Of a stretch of 64,000 bases of DNA, positions 35,338 to 46,225 are shown in pieces (within the stretch, counting starts at the first letter, position 1; each line of letters opens with the position of its first letter). Origin of the DNA: Dastarcus helophoroides. Taxonomy: Eukaryota > Arthropoda > Insecta > Coleoptera > Bothrideridae. Below the pieces are notes generated by a model. It had not been told where the DNA came from. It did no database searches and worked only from the letters and a program-made list of their open reading frames with translations. Position numbers and translations under genes: made by a program. The stretch spans positions 17,147,267 to 17,211,266 of the forward strand of contig CM053332.1 in the NCBI GenBank assembly GCA_028583605.1, read 5' to 3'.

Positions 35338-36440
35338 AATGTGATAAATAAATTATACTTTTATCAACATTTATCAGTATACTACATTTTTGTTATACTT
35401 AGTGATGACTTCAAATTGTATTGATCTTTCAGCGTTGCCTAATCTCGAAAGCCCAAGCATGCAATTATGACAATTTTTATAAACAGTTATCCTTTTAAAC
35501 AAATTTTTTTTAATACCTAAAATAATTAACAGAAAACATAGATTCCATCGATGTTGTCTACTTATATGTTTTTCTCAAAATTCGTCGTTTTTTATTTTGG
35601 AATTTGACTTTAATTTCAAAATTCGTCGTTTTTTTTTTTGGAAATTCATCTTATTTTCAAAATTTGACTTTTTGTTCAGAATGTGGCCTTCTTTGAAAAA
35701 CCTAGACTTTTTACCAAACTTCAGCTTATTCTTTCAAAATCGTCTATTTTATCTTCAAAATTAACCCATATGGACTTCTGAAAATTTGGCCTTTTTTGGA
35801 AATTGTACTTTTGTCAATTCGACTTTTCGGAAGTTTAGATTTCTGAGTCAAAAATTTGCACTTTGCTATAAATGAATTCGATCTATTTATAAAAGGTGAT
35901 AAATAAATTGCACTTTGATTAACATTTATCAGTATACTACATTTTTGTTATACTTCGTGATGACTTCAAATTGTATTGATTTTCAGCGTTGCCTAATCTC
36001 GAAAGCCCAGCATGCAACTATGAAAATTTTTTATAAACAGTTATCCTTTTAAACAAATTTTGTTTTAATACCAAAATAATTAACAGAAAACATAGATTCC
36101 ATCGATGTTGTCTACTTATATGTTTTTCTCAAAATTCGTCGTTTTTTATTTTGGAATTTGACTTAATTTCAAAATTTGTCGTTTTTTTTTTTTCGAAATT
36201 CGTCTTATTTTCAAAATTTGACTTTTTGTTCAGAATGTGGCCTTCTTTGGGAAACCTAGACCTATTACCAAACTTCAGCTTATTCTTTTAAAATCGTCTA
36301 TTTTTTCTTCAAAATTAACCCATATGGACTTCTGAAAATTTGGCCCTTTTTGGAAATTGCTCTTTTGTCAATTCGACTTTTCGGAAGTTTAGATTTCTGA
36401 GTCGAAAATTCGCACTTTGCTATAAATGAAGTCGATCTAT
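35338..36440. repeat. Tandem duplication, unit about 555 bp, two copies
   Basis: GTGATAAATAAATT starts the first copy at 35341 and the second at 35896. Both hold CAGCGTTGCCTAATCTCG and CATAGATTCCATCGATGTTG, and the copies are nearly identical, so the duplication is recent. No coding frame is supported. Confidence 0.85.
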
Positions 36441-37185
36441 TTAATAAAAGAGTAAAAATTAAAAGCAATAATTTGAACATTTTGAAAAAACATTTTAAAG
36501 CTGTTTCCACTTTTTCTAAAAATTCATATTTTCGTTTTTCAAAATTTCGACGTATTCCCAAATACGACTTTTTTCAACTTTTTAAATTGTGACTCCAAAA
36601 ACTAAAACAATAATTTAAACAATTTGAAAAAAAACATCTTAAAGCTGTTCCCACTTTTTCTGAAAATTCATATTTTCGTTTTTCAAAATTTCGACTTATT
36701 CCCAAATACGACTTTTTTCAACTTTTTAAATTGTGACTTTAAAAATTAAAACAATAATTTAAACAATTGGAAAAAACATCTTAAAGCTGTTCCCACTTTT
36801 TTGAAAAATTCATATTTTCTTTTTTCAAAATTTCGACCTATTCCCAAATACGACTTTTTTCAACTTTTTAAATTGTGACTTTAAAAATTAAAACAATAAT
36901 TTGAACAATTTGAAAAAACATCTTAAAGCTGTTCCCACTTTTTCTGAAAATTCATATTTTCGTTATTCAAAATTTCGACCTATTTCCAAATACGACTTTT
37001 TTCAACTTTTTAAATTGTGACTTTAAAACTTAAAACAATAATTCAAACAATTGGAAAAAACATCTTAAAGCTGTTCCCACTTTTTCTGAAAATTCATATT
37101 TTCGTTTTTCAAAATTTCGACTTATTCCCAAATACGACTTTTTTCAACTTTTTAACTTGTGACTTTAAAAATAAAAAATTTGACT
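36440..37185. repeat. Tandem array, monomer 142 bp, five copies
   Basis: TTCGAC(C/T)TATTCCCAAATACG marks each copy, with CGAC at 36549, 36692, 36834, 36976 and 37118 (spacing 142-143). Each has CTTAAAGCTGTTCCCAC. Copies are very similar. Confidence 0.9.
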
Positions 37186-37189
37186 ATAT

Positions 37190-38200
37190 TCTCAGAATTT
37201 AATTTCCTTAAATTTGTCTTTAATTTGAAAATTTAAAATTGTCACATAATTCGAAATATTTTTTGTTTTTTTCCCTTTTTCTCAAAATTTCCATTTTATC
37301 TGAAATTATTCTACCATTTTTCTCAAAATTTTTTAAAAATTCGTATTTTCTTTTTTCAAAATTGCGACCTATTCCCAAATACGACTTTTTTCAACTTTTT
37401 AAATTGAGAGTTTCTATTAAATTTGACTATATTCTCAGAATTTAATTTCCTTAAATTTGTCTTTAATTTGAAAATTTGAAATTGTCACATAATTCGAAAT
37501 ATTTTTTGTTTTTTTTCCATTTATCTCAAAATTTGCATTTTTTCTGAAATTATTCTACCATTTTTCTCAAAATTTTTTAAAAATTCGTATTTTCTTTTTT
37601 CAAAATTGCGACCTATTCCCAAATACGACTTTTTTCAACTTTTTAAATTGAGAGTTTCTATTAAATTTGACTATATTCTCAGAATTTAATCTCCTTAAAT
37701 TTGTCTTTAATTTGAAAATTTGAAATTGTCACATAATTCGAAGTATTTTTTGTTTTTTTCCATTTATCTCAAAATTTGCATTTTTTCTGAAATTATTCTA
37801 CCATTTTTCTCAATTTTTTTTAAAAATTCGTATTTTCTATTTTCAAAATTGGGACCTTTTCCCAAATACGACCTTTTTCAACTTTTTAAATTAAGAGTTT
37901 CTATTAAATTTGACTATATTCTCAGAATTTAATTTCCTTAAATTTGTCTTTAATTTGACAATTTGAAATTGTCACATAATTCGAAATATTTTTTGTTTTT
38001 TTTCCATTTTTCTCAAAATTTGCATTTTTCTGAAATTATTCTACCATTTTTCTCAAAATTTTTTAAAAATTCGTATTTTCTTTTTTTCAAAATTGCGACC
38101 TATTCCCAAATACGAACTTTTTCAACTTTTTAAATTGAGAGTTTCTATTAAATTTGACTATATTCTCGGAATTTAATTCCTTAAATTGTCTCAAAATTTA
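37190..38200. repeat. Tandem array, monomer about 244 bp, four copies
   Basis: GCGACCTATTCCCAAATACG (with changes) recurs at 37365, 37609, 37852 and 38096. The monomer shares its CCCAAATACGACTTTTTTCA core with the neighbouring 142-bp array, so the 244-bp unit probably arose from the 142-bp unit by gaining about 100 bp. Open frames at 37239-37445 and 37720-37932 are repeat readings. Confidence 0.88.
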
Positions 38201-38209
38201 ATTTCCAAT

Positions 38210-38870
38210 TCAATCTTTTTTTGTTATTTTTCCCAAAATTTGAATTTTTCCTAATTTTTATTTTTTCAAAATTTTTTAATTCGTATTCTTGTAAAATGAT
38301 AAATAGACCTTGTTAATATAGAATTCTATACAATTTATTACGATGCATTGAAATTAATTATTAGATGTACGTGTTTGTCTACTTCGAATTAAAGCTTAGT
38401 CATCATAAATCAAGTAAATCCTCTTTTGCCATTTTAAATTTGCTTTTTTGAATTACAACTTTTTCTCAAAATTTTTTAAATTCGTATTTTATTTTCAAAT
38501 TCGGTATCTCTTCTTCCAAATTAACTTTTTTAACTTTTTTAATAATTTTCGTATGTCAAAATTTGACATATTTGTCGGATTTTTTTTTCTTAATTTTTTT
38601 AAATTGAAAACTTATTTTCCTGAAAATTATTAATTTTCTTGATTTATTCCAATTTTCTAAAATTTCGATTTTTGTTTTAATTTTAATTTTGTCATATTCT
38701 CAAAATTACAATCTTTTTGGTTCAGCAATTTCACGGGTCCAACAATTTTTGTAGTAGATTGCTTACGCAAAGGTTTAGATATTCTCTGTATCTTTTTTGC
38801 GAAGTTTCGTTAATTCATTCTTTTTAGTGGAATTTTCTTCGCCAGTTGTGTCTTAACGAACAACGACTGA
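38210..38870. other. T-rich sequence; no gene or clear repeat unit seen
   Basis: TTTTTCAAAATT-type words with a less T-rich patch near 38290-38420 (ATGATAAATAGACC, GATGTACGTGTTTGTC). Nothing recognisable. Confidence 0.4.
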
Positions 38871-38874
38871 AAAT

Positions 38875-39065
38875 TTAGATGTCTGTAAGAAGCAGCTGGC
38901 GAAGAAAATGCCACTCAACAGGAATGGAACAAAGGTTTAGGTTTACAAATGCATTATTAACTCCGTTCCATACTAACTTTGAAACTTTGTTTCACCCACT
39001 TTTTACCGCCTTAGAGGACGAATTTCTAAAAATCCCTTCTTATTGCTCATCTACAAAAAAATAAA
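38875..39065 (+). repeat. Dispersed ~180-bp repeat, copy 1
   Basis: The segment from CTGGCGAAGAAAATGCCACTC to CTTATTGCTCATCTAC is about 90% identical to 44850-45020. It can be read as protein in both copies (…HSTG(M)E(Q/E)RFRF…), but substitutions are not biased to silent sites and the second copy has a stop where the first continues. A non-coding origin is therefore more likely. Confidence 0.6.
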
Positions 39066-39069
39066 TCTT

Positions 39070-41800
39070 CTCTCGAAATTTCATGTTTCTATTTTTCACA
39101 TTACCCAAAATTCGGTTTTTTTTCTGAAACTTTGGCTTTTCTTTAAATTTTAATATTATCAAAAATTTTGACTTGTTTATCAAGATTTATCTTTTTCCCC
39201 AAAATTTGATCGATTTTTTAATCAAAATATTTATTTGGAGATTTTTACAATGACTTTTTTAGAAATTTTGTAAAAAAAAAACAAAAATGTTTAGAAAATT
39301 TTCCCTGGAATGGTTTATAACTGAAATACAACTTGTTTCTAAAAATTTCGACGTCAATCTCAATACTGGACATTTTCTGACTTAGGGTGGGGCAGATGAG
39401 GGCGCATTTCTACCTCTGATTCAAGCGGTCAAGAGAAACATCTAGAAATTACGTTTTTCTCAAAATGTGTCCTTCTTCCAACATTTTGACAAAATTTGGC
39501 TCGCTCTGAAGAATTTCGAGTGTTTACTAAATTTTGACATTTTTTCTCAAAATTTCAATCTTTTTTTTTTTGTTTTTCATGGGAAAAAAACCAAATTGTC
39601 CAAAAAAAAACGAATTTAAAGAACTCAACTTAGGTATTTTTTTCAAAATCCGTCTTGTTTCGCAAATTTGAAATTTATCCTAAAATCCCATGCTGTATGT
39701 TCCCGGAAATCTAAATATTTTTTCTGGAAATTCGTACCTTTCTTAAAATTTTGATTTTTTTTTCAAGATTCGTTTTTTTTCATAAACGCCTTGTTTCTCA
39801 AAATTTCTACATTCATCTCAATACTGAACATTTTCTGACTTAGGGTGGGGCAGATCAGGGCGCATTTCTACCCCTGATTCAAGCGGTCAAGAGAAAAATC
39901 TAGGAATTACGTTTTTCTCAAAAGGTGTCCTTTTTCAAAAATTTCGACAAAATTCGTCTCGCTCTGAAGAATTTCGAGTGTTTACTAAATTTCAACATTT
40001 TTCTCTCAAAATTTCGATTTTTTTTTGTTTTTCAAATCTAAATTTTCAGACAGAAACGATTTTAAAAAAACTCAACTTTAATATTTTTCTCAAAATCTGC
40101 CTTTTTTCGCAAATTTGAAATTTATCCTTAAATCCCATGCTGTATGTTCCCGGATCTCTAAATATTTTTCCTGGAAATTCGTACCTTTCTAAAAATTTTA
40201 ATTTTTTTTTCAAGATTTGTTTTTTTCATAAACGGCTTGTTTCTCAAAATTTCGACATTAATCCTAATACTGGACATTTTCTGACCTAGGGTGGGGCAGA
40301 TCAGGGGGCATTTTTACCTCTAATTCAAGAGGTCAAGAGAAAAATCTAGAAATTACATTTTTCTCAAAATGTGTTCTTTTTCCAACATTTCGACAAAATT
40401 CGGCTCGCTCTGAAGAATTGCGAGTGATTACTAAATTTCGACATTTTTTCGTCAAAATTTCGATCTTTTTTTTTTGTTTTTGAAGAAAAAAAATCAAAAT
40501 TTCCAGAAAAAGACAAATTACAAAAAATTATCTTGGATATTTTTCTCAAAATCCGTATTTTTTCACAAATTTGAAATTTATTCCAAAGTCCCATGCTGTA
40601 TGTTCCCGGAAATCTGAATATTTTTCCTGGAAATTTGTACCCTTCTTAACATTTTGATTTTTTTCAAGATTCGTTTGTTTTTCATAAACGGCTTGTTTCT
40701 TCAAAATTTCGACATTAATCTTAATACTGGGCATTTTTTGACCAGAATATTTAGTTGGAGATTTTTACAATGACTTTTTTAGAAATTTTGTAAAAAAAAC
40801 AAAAATTTTTAGAAAATTTTCCCTGGAATGGTTTATAACTGAAATACAACTTGTTTCTAAAAATTTCGATGTCAATCTCAATACTGGACATTTTCTGACT
40901 TAGGGTGGGGCAGATCAGGGCGCATTTTCACCTCTGATTCAAGCAGTCAAGAAAAAAATCTAAAAATTATATTTTTCTCAAAATGTGTCCTTTTTCCAAA
41001 ATTTCGACAAAATTTGTCTTTCTCTGGAGAATTTCGAGTGTTTACTAAGTTTCGGCATTTTTCTCTCAAAATTTCGATCTTTTTTTTGTTTTTCAAGGGA
41101 AAAAAAATCATATTATCCAAAAAAAAACGAATTTTCCAAAAAAAAAACGAATTTAAAATACTCAACTTAAGTATTTTTCTCAAAATCTGTCTTTTTTCGC
41201 AAATTTGAAATTTATCCTAAAATCCCATGCGGTATGTTCCCGGAAATCTGAATATTTTTTCTGGAAATTCGTACTTTTCTTAAAATTTTGACTTTTTTTT
41301 CAAGATTCGCTTTTTTTTTTCATAAACGGCGGCTTGTTTCTTAAAATTTCGACATTAATCTCAATACTGGACATTTTCTCACTCAGGGTGGGGCAGATCA
41401 GGGCGCATTTTCATCTCTGATTCAAGCGGTCAAGAGAAAAATCTAGAAATTACGTTTTTCTCAAAATGTGTCCTTTTTCCAAAATTTCGCCAAATTCGGC
41501 TCGCTCTGAAGAATTTCGAACGTTTACTAAATTTCAACATTTTTTTTCTCAAAATTTTGATTTGTTTTTTGTTTTTCAAGGGAAAAAACTCAAAATTTCC
41601 AGACAGAAACGAATTTAAAAAAACTCAACTTTAATATTTTTCTCAAAATCTGTCTTTTTTCGTAAATTTGAAATTTATCCTTAAATCTCATGCTTTATGT
41701 TACCGGAAATCTGAATATTTTTCCTGGAAATTCGTACCTTTCCTAAAATTTTGACATTTTTTTTTCAAGATTCGTTTTTTTTATAAACGGGTATTCTTAA
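39070..41800. repeat. Tandem array, unit about 450-480 bp, five copies
   Basis: AGGGTGGGGCAGAT(C/G)AGG recurs with its GGG at 39385, 39843, 40289, 40903 and 41386. The long 614-bp spacing contains an extra ~150-bp segment (TTTAGTTGGAGATTTTTAC) that also precedes the first copy at about 39230. Each unit also has ATTCAAG(C/A)(G/A)GTCAAGA and CCCATGC(T/G)GTATGTTCCCGG. A diverged relative lies at 59240 onward. The frames at 40364-40594, 40947-41183 and 41014-41208 are repeat readings. Confidence 0.85.
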
Positions 41801-42480
41801 AATTGTACTTTTTCTTGAAGTTCGAAATTTTTTCTGGAAAATTTCTATCTTTCATGCTTCACTTTGGTAGTTTTTCTAGAAATGTCGATTTTTTTTTTCA
41901 CGCATTTCGTTTTTTTTAATTCCTTTGTTTTTATTAACATTAGGTTTTTCTGAAGAGTTTGAATCTTGTAGAATTTGATTTTTCAAAAATTTTGACAGGT
42001 TTCTTAACATTTTCCTTTTTCTAGATATTTTTATAACAAAATTGGATATTAAACTTTGCTAAAAATTTTAAATTTTATTCTTAAAATTAGTTTAAATTCG
42101 TCTTTTTTGAAATTTCGATCTTATTCTCAAAATTCTACTTTTGGACTCTTTTTCCGGAAATCATTTTTTCTATCAAAATTCTGCCACTTTTCTAAATATT
42201 TGTTTTAAATTATGACTTTTAAATTTGATAATTGGAAATTTCAACTTCATATTTCGCCTTATTTTCTAAATTATGATAGTAGCCAGTTCTATAAATGTTG
42301 GTATCGATTGGGCAAAAACAGGGTATATTTCAAAGTGAATAATTCCTTCATTTTTTGATTATCACAGAAGAAAATTTGAATACGTTTTCAATCGTGTGTA
42401 TCTTTAGAAAAATGCTCTGGTTTGGTTTCTGGATTGGTTACTGTAATGTGATACGAAATCCTAATTATGCGAGGCCTACT
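41800..42480. repeat. T-rich flank duplicated near 59800-60160 and 61600-62300
   Basis: Shares TTTTGACAGGTTTCTTAA and CAAAATTCTGCCACTTTTCT with about 59860-60070. It also shares AAATTATGATAGTA(G/T)C and GATTATCACA(G/C)A with about 62210-62310. No gene is seen. Confidence 0.55.
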
Positions 42481-42644
42481 CGCAGTTGATCGACTATTTT
42501 TAGAGTTTCAAATTTCAATAAAATATTCGTCATTTTGGACTCTCATTGATGACGAAACGTCCATCCATGTTAAAAATTTCTTTATGTATTTCAATTGATC
42601 ATTTTTAACTACTTCGTCCTCCTTTATTGTTCCCTTTCCTTGTT

Positions 42645-42695
42645 ACGCATTACTGACGAGCTTAAATGTAAGCGAAGCGTCGATGTCCAAAGCTA
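42645..42695 (+). ncRNA. Hammerhead ribozyme motif, family A, decayed copy
   Basis: CUGACGA at 42653-42659 and stem II GCUU/AAGC (42660-42663, 42670-42673) are intact. The conserved GAAA has become GAAG (42674-42677), stem III is GCGUCGAUGU, and stem I no longer closes. It is flanked upstream by TTGTTCCCTTTCC, as in the 34981 and 62581 copies. Confidence 0.6.
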
Positions 42696-42984
42696 GAACC
42701 TTTTTCACATTTGTTATATTTTCATAATACTTGAAGCTAAATTTTGGCAAAAAAGTTTGAAATTTCTAAATGGAAATTTTTCTAATTTTTATCTTGGAAT
42801 TAGAATTTCGGTTTAAATTTTTTTTCTAAGCTTTCAACGGTTATCTGAAAACTTCCAAGCATTTCCAATTTTGTAATTTTTTAATTACATTTGGATTTCC
42901 TAATTTTGTTAGAGTTTAAAGTCAAAATATTTGCTGCTTGCCTAAAATTTTAATTTTAAACTCGAATTTTGGATGTTTTAAAAA

Positions 42985-44640
42985 TTACTCTTTTCTCGTG
43001 ATTTCGATTTTTTTTACGAAGTTTTTGGCGTAGAGTCAGGAAAATAATATAAAAGTCGTTTCGACTTTTCTCACGAAGTCTAAACTTGCTACTAAACATT
43101 TTGAATTGGAAACTGAAAATTCGGGAAGATAATTAGAATTTCTAAATTAGAATCGAATCTTCAAACTTTTTTCTTGAAATTTAAAGTTTTTAAAATTACT
43201 CATTTCTCGTGATTTCCACTTTTTTCCAAAATTGTTGGCGCAGATTCAGGAAAATAATATAAAAGTCGTTTCGACTTTTTTCACGAAGTCTAGGGTTGGT
43301 ACTAAACATTTTGGATTGGAAGCTCAAATTTCGAGAAGATTATTATAATTTCTAAATTTGAGTCAAATCTTCAAACTTTTTTCTTGAAATTAAAAGTTTT
43401 TGAAATTACTCTTTTCTCGTGATTTCCACTTTTTATCAAAATTGTTGGCGCAGATTCAGGAAAATAATATAAAAGTCGTTTCGACTTTTTTCACGAAGTC
43501 TAGGGTTGGTTCTAAACATTTTGGATTGGAAGCTCAAATTTCGAGAAGATTATTACAATTTCTAAATTTGAGTCGAATCTTCAAACTTTTTTCTTGAAAT
43601 TGAAAGTTTTTAAAATAACTCTTTTCTCGTGATTTCCACTTTTTTCCAAAATTTTTGGCGCAGATTCAGGAAAATAATATAAAAGTCGTTTCGAGTTTTT
43701 CCTCGAAGTCTAGGGTTGGTACTAAACATTTTGGGTTGGAAGCTCAAATTTCGAGAAGATTATTATAATTTCTAAATTTGAGTCGAATCTTCAAACTTTT
43801 TTCTTGAAATTTAAAGTTTTTAAAATTACTCTTTTCTCGTGATTTCCACTTTTCTCCAAAATTGTTGGCGCAGATTCAGGAAAATAATATAAAAGTCGTT
43901 TCGACTTTTTTCACGAAGTCTAGGGTTGGTACTAAACATTTTGGATTGGAAGCTCAAATTTCGAGAAGATTATTATAATTTCTAAATTTGAGTCGAATCT
44001 TCAAACTTTTTTCTTGAAATTAAAAGTTTTTGAAATTACTCTTTTCTCGTGATTTCCACTTTTTTCCAAAATTTTTGGCGCAGATTCAGGAAAATAATAT
44101 AAAAGTCGTTTCGACTTTTCTCACGAAGTCTAAACTTGCTACTAAACATTTTGGATTGGAAGCTGAAAATTCGGGAAGATAATTTGAATTTCTAAATTAG
44201 AATCGAATCTTCAAACTTTTTTCTTGAAATTTAAAGTTTTTAAAATTACTCTTTTCTCGTGATTTCCACTTTTTATCAAAATTGTTGGCGCAGATTCAGG
44301 AAAATAATATAAAAGTCGTTTCGACTTTTTTCACGAAGTCTAGGGTTGGTTCTAAACATTTTGGATTGGAAGCTCAAATTTCGAGAAGATTATTATAATT
44401 TCTAAATTTCAGTCGAATCTTCAAACTTTTTTCTTGAAATTAAAAGTTTTTAAAATTACTCTTTTCTCGTGATTTCCACTTTTTATCAAAATTGTTGGCG
44501 CAGATTCAGGAAAATAATATAAAAGTCGTTTCGACTTTTTTCACGAAGTCTAGGGTCTAGGAAGATTATTATAATTTCTAAATTTGAGTCGAATCTTCAA
44601 ACTTTTTTCTTGAAATTTAAAGTTTTTAAAATTACTCTTT
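42985..44640. repeat. Satellite array, monomer exactly 210 bp, about eight copies
   Basis: TCTCGTGATTTC recurs at 42994, 43205, 43415, 43625, 43835, 44045, 44255 and 44465. Every monomer but one has a perfect hairpin, AAAAGTCG-TTT-CGACTTTT (for example 43261-43279), after GGCGCAGATTCAGGAAAAT. Two sequence variants alternate irregularly (AGGGTTGGTACT versus AAACTTGCTACT), which suggests ongoing homogenisation. The last copy is cut near 44560. The same satellite resumes at 63260. Confidence 0.93.
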
Positions 44641-44849
44641 ATCTTCTTAACATTTTGACTTTAGAACTTCATTTGACTTTCTCTGATAATTTCAATTTTT
44701 TTGTTATTTTCAGAAGTTTTGTGTTTCAAATTAATAGATGAAACTCGACGTCTGACTCAAAATGCTAGCAGCTTTTTGGAAATTTCCTGTTTTTTTTTCT
44801 GGAAATTTGGTGCTTTTTTCTGGAAATTTCTGTTTTCTGTAACTTTTTT

Positions 44850-45035
44850 CTGCAACTGGCGAAGAAACTGCCACTCAACAGGAATGGAAGAAAGGTTTAG
44901 GTTTTTAAATGCATTATCAACTCTGTTCCATACTAACTTCGAAACTTTGTTTCACCCACTTTTTACCCCCTTATAGGACGAATTTTAAAAAATCCCTTCT
45001 TATTGCTCATCTACACCAAGAAAGAAATCTTCTCT
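44850..45035 (+). repeat. Dispersed ~180-bp repeat, copy 2
   Basis: About 90% identical to 38890-39060 (see that entry); it starts CAACTGGCGAAGAAACTGCC and runs to GCTCATCTACACC. It directly follows the end of the 210-bp array region. Confidence 0.6.
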
Positions 45036-45113
45036 CGAAAGTTCATGTTTCTGACATCAGCAATTAAAGCCGTGTGTTGATGATTCTTTGGTACTTGCTT
45101 TCGAGATGTATGT

Positions 45114-45156
45114 ACCAAACTGACAAGATCTAACAAGATCGAAACCGGTCTTTGGT
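45114..45156 (+). ncRNA. Hammerhead ribozyme motif, family D, one core change
   Basis: Stem I is a perfect 6 bp: ACCAAA (45114-45119) with UUUGGU (45151-45156). The core reads CUGACAA (45120-45126), stem II is GAUC/GAUC (45127-45130, 45137-45140) with a 6-base loop, and GAAA is at 45141-45144. Stem III is the loopless palindrome ACCGGU (45144-45149), and the cleavage base is C45150. The only departure from consensus is A in place of the G of CUGANGA. A CpG-to-CA change would explain it. That base is essential in known hammerheads, so this copy is probably inactive. It belongs to a family different from A, B and C. Confidence 0.65.
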
Positions 45157-45589
45157 TTCCAAACTTCGAATCTAATCTGATCTGTGCTTTAAGACATATG
45201 TTCTCTCTTTATAATATTAGTATTGTAACGCAATGGAAATAGATGGAATAGAATTTAGAATAGAATTGTATAATTTAGTAAATAAAAAAGTTTCTAGAAG
45301 GATCCACTAAGAGGAGAAACAGCCGCGACAACGAAACAAATGGCAGATAAGCGTTCCAGAAATTTCGGGAACGATAAACCTTATCTGCTGAGAAGTTCTA
45401 GAAGCCGGAGGCCAAAACTATAAAGAGCGGACAGCTTTTCCTCGAGTCAGTTAGTCAGAATCAGTGTAATTACTGAGTTAGTAGAAGTCAATAATAAGTG
45501 AGTTAATTGATAACGAAGGCTTCCACGGCCAGAGTCAGTACAGGATATCCTTCTTCCGGGATTGGACCGTGTCAAAGAACTACTAAAAG

Positions 45590-45634
45590 TGTTCGACATT
45601 TCGCCCACCATCGTAGGGGGCTTCTTCAGGAACA
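45590..45634 (-). ncRNA. Small hammerhead-type motif, family B, left arm
   Basis: On the minus strand: UGUUC (stem I), CUGAAGA, one extra A, stem II GCCC...GGGC, GAAA, UGUC, then GAACA closing stem I. Stem III is reduced to AUGU (an A-U plus a U-G pair). Same plan as the right arm, with one C-to-U change in stem III. Confidence 0.58.
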
Positions 45635-45766
45635 AAGAAAGAAGAGTTTCGCCTCTGGTATGGTGGACATACTGAGTTACCGTGCTCTGATGTTTTGAAA
45701 TTGACCTTTTATTTTTCCTTTTTGCATATTCCCTCATATTCCTCTTTTCATCTATTTTTCTTTCTT

Positions 45767-45811
45767 TGTTCCTGAAGAAGCCCCCTACGATGGTGGGCGA
45801 AACGTCGAACA
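45767..45811 (+). ncRNA. Small hammerhead-type motif, family B, right arm
   Basis: Stem I UGUUC (45767-45771) pairs perfectly with GAACA (45807-45811). CUGAAGA is at 45772-45778, an extra A at 45779, and stem II GCCC (45780-45783) with GGGC (45795-45798). GAAA is at 45799-45802, stem III is the 2-bp palindrome ACGU (45802-45805), and C45806 is the predicted cleavage base. The extra base between CUGAAGA and stem II is shared with family C. Whether it is tolerated needs a test. Confidence 0.62.
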
Positions 45812-46128
45812 CTTTTAATAGTTTTTTGACACGGTCCAATCCCGGAAGAAGTATATCCTGTAAGTGAGTTAATTGTCCATTGTGGTGATCCAAGTTGAGT
45901 TCAGTAATAAAGTGGGTATAATCCATCACGTGTAATCAATTCGAACCGATAAGCCTGTAACAGTATGAATAAAGGATATGTTTATTGGAAAGAGGTCAAT
46001 TTTAGTAGTTACATCTTTCAGTAGTTACATTTTTTTTTAATTTTTCACAACACTGCCGGTACCTCGGTAGAAGATAAGTCGCTCAACATATTTCAGCTGA
46101 AAGGAAAAACTGTCATTTCAGCAAGAAT

Positions 46129-46225
46129 TTTGGTGGAACGTACTGGTCCTTGGTTATCTTCAAAAATTGAAATACAAATCTTTCTTGGTTTCAGGGGACA
46201 AGATTTAAATTTCAACCCTTGCAAT
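46129..46225 (-). mobile_element. Fragment of the family-C element
   Basis: GGTGGAACGTACTGGTCC, TTGGTTATCTTCAAAAATTG and TTTCTTGGTTTCAGGGGAC are the outer segments of the family-C element joined with the ribozyme part missing. Confidence 0.6.

Larger units (their letters stand above)
45509..45862. mobile_element. Foldback element carrying family-B hammerhead motifs in both arms (354 bp)
   Basis: Begins GATAACGAAGGCTTCCACGG and ends GAAGTATATCCTGTA, with 12-bp target duplications AGTGAGTTAATT (45497-45508 and 45863-45874). Inverted arms 45540-45643 and about 45757-45860 are about 104 bp long. The spacer between them (GTTTCGCCTCTGGTATGGTG) matches 20680-20710. The 139-bp element at 7641 has the same ends and the same length of duplication but no ribozyme part. 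A constant-length duplication with variable interiors points to one mobilising machinery, probably reverse transcription. No such enzyme is encoded here. Confidence 0.82.
45224..45962 (+). repeat. Solo LTR of the Ty3/Gypsy family with a nested foldback element
   Basis: TGTAACGCAATGG at 45224 and AAGCCTGTAACA ending at 45962 are flanked by the perfect 4-bp duplication GTAT (45220-45223 and 45963-45966). Without the insert at 45509-45862 it would be about 370-385 bp, like the other copies. TATAAAG lies at 45419. No internal retroelement sequence is next to it, so it is a solo LTR. The antisense 160-codon frame at 45447-45929 spans the LTR and the insert and is not a gene. Confidence 0.9.

Noticed and set aside
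36440..38200. Regular repeats as a possible CRISPR array
   Set aside because: The repeats are whole 142- or 244-bp monomers without unique spacers, and the genome is eukaryotic.
38879..39064. 61-codon frame shared in part with 44701-44976 as a conserved small protein
   Set aside because: The two copies differ at many amino-acid-changing positions and one has an early stop. A non-coding repeat explains the similarity.
42540..42575. UUGAUGACGAAACGUC near the family-A copies (also near 62500) as a hammerhead without stem II
   Set aside because: No stem I pairing around it and C of the core is U. Kept only as a landmark of the parent element.
45447..45929. 160-codon antisense open frame
   Set aside because: It spans the LTR and the nested foldback element, so it is an accident of insertion, not a gene.
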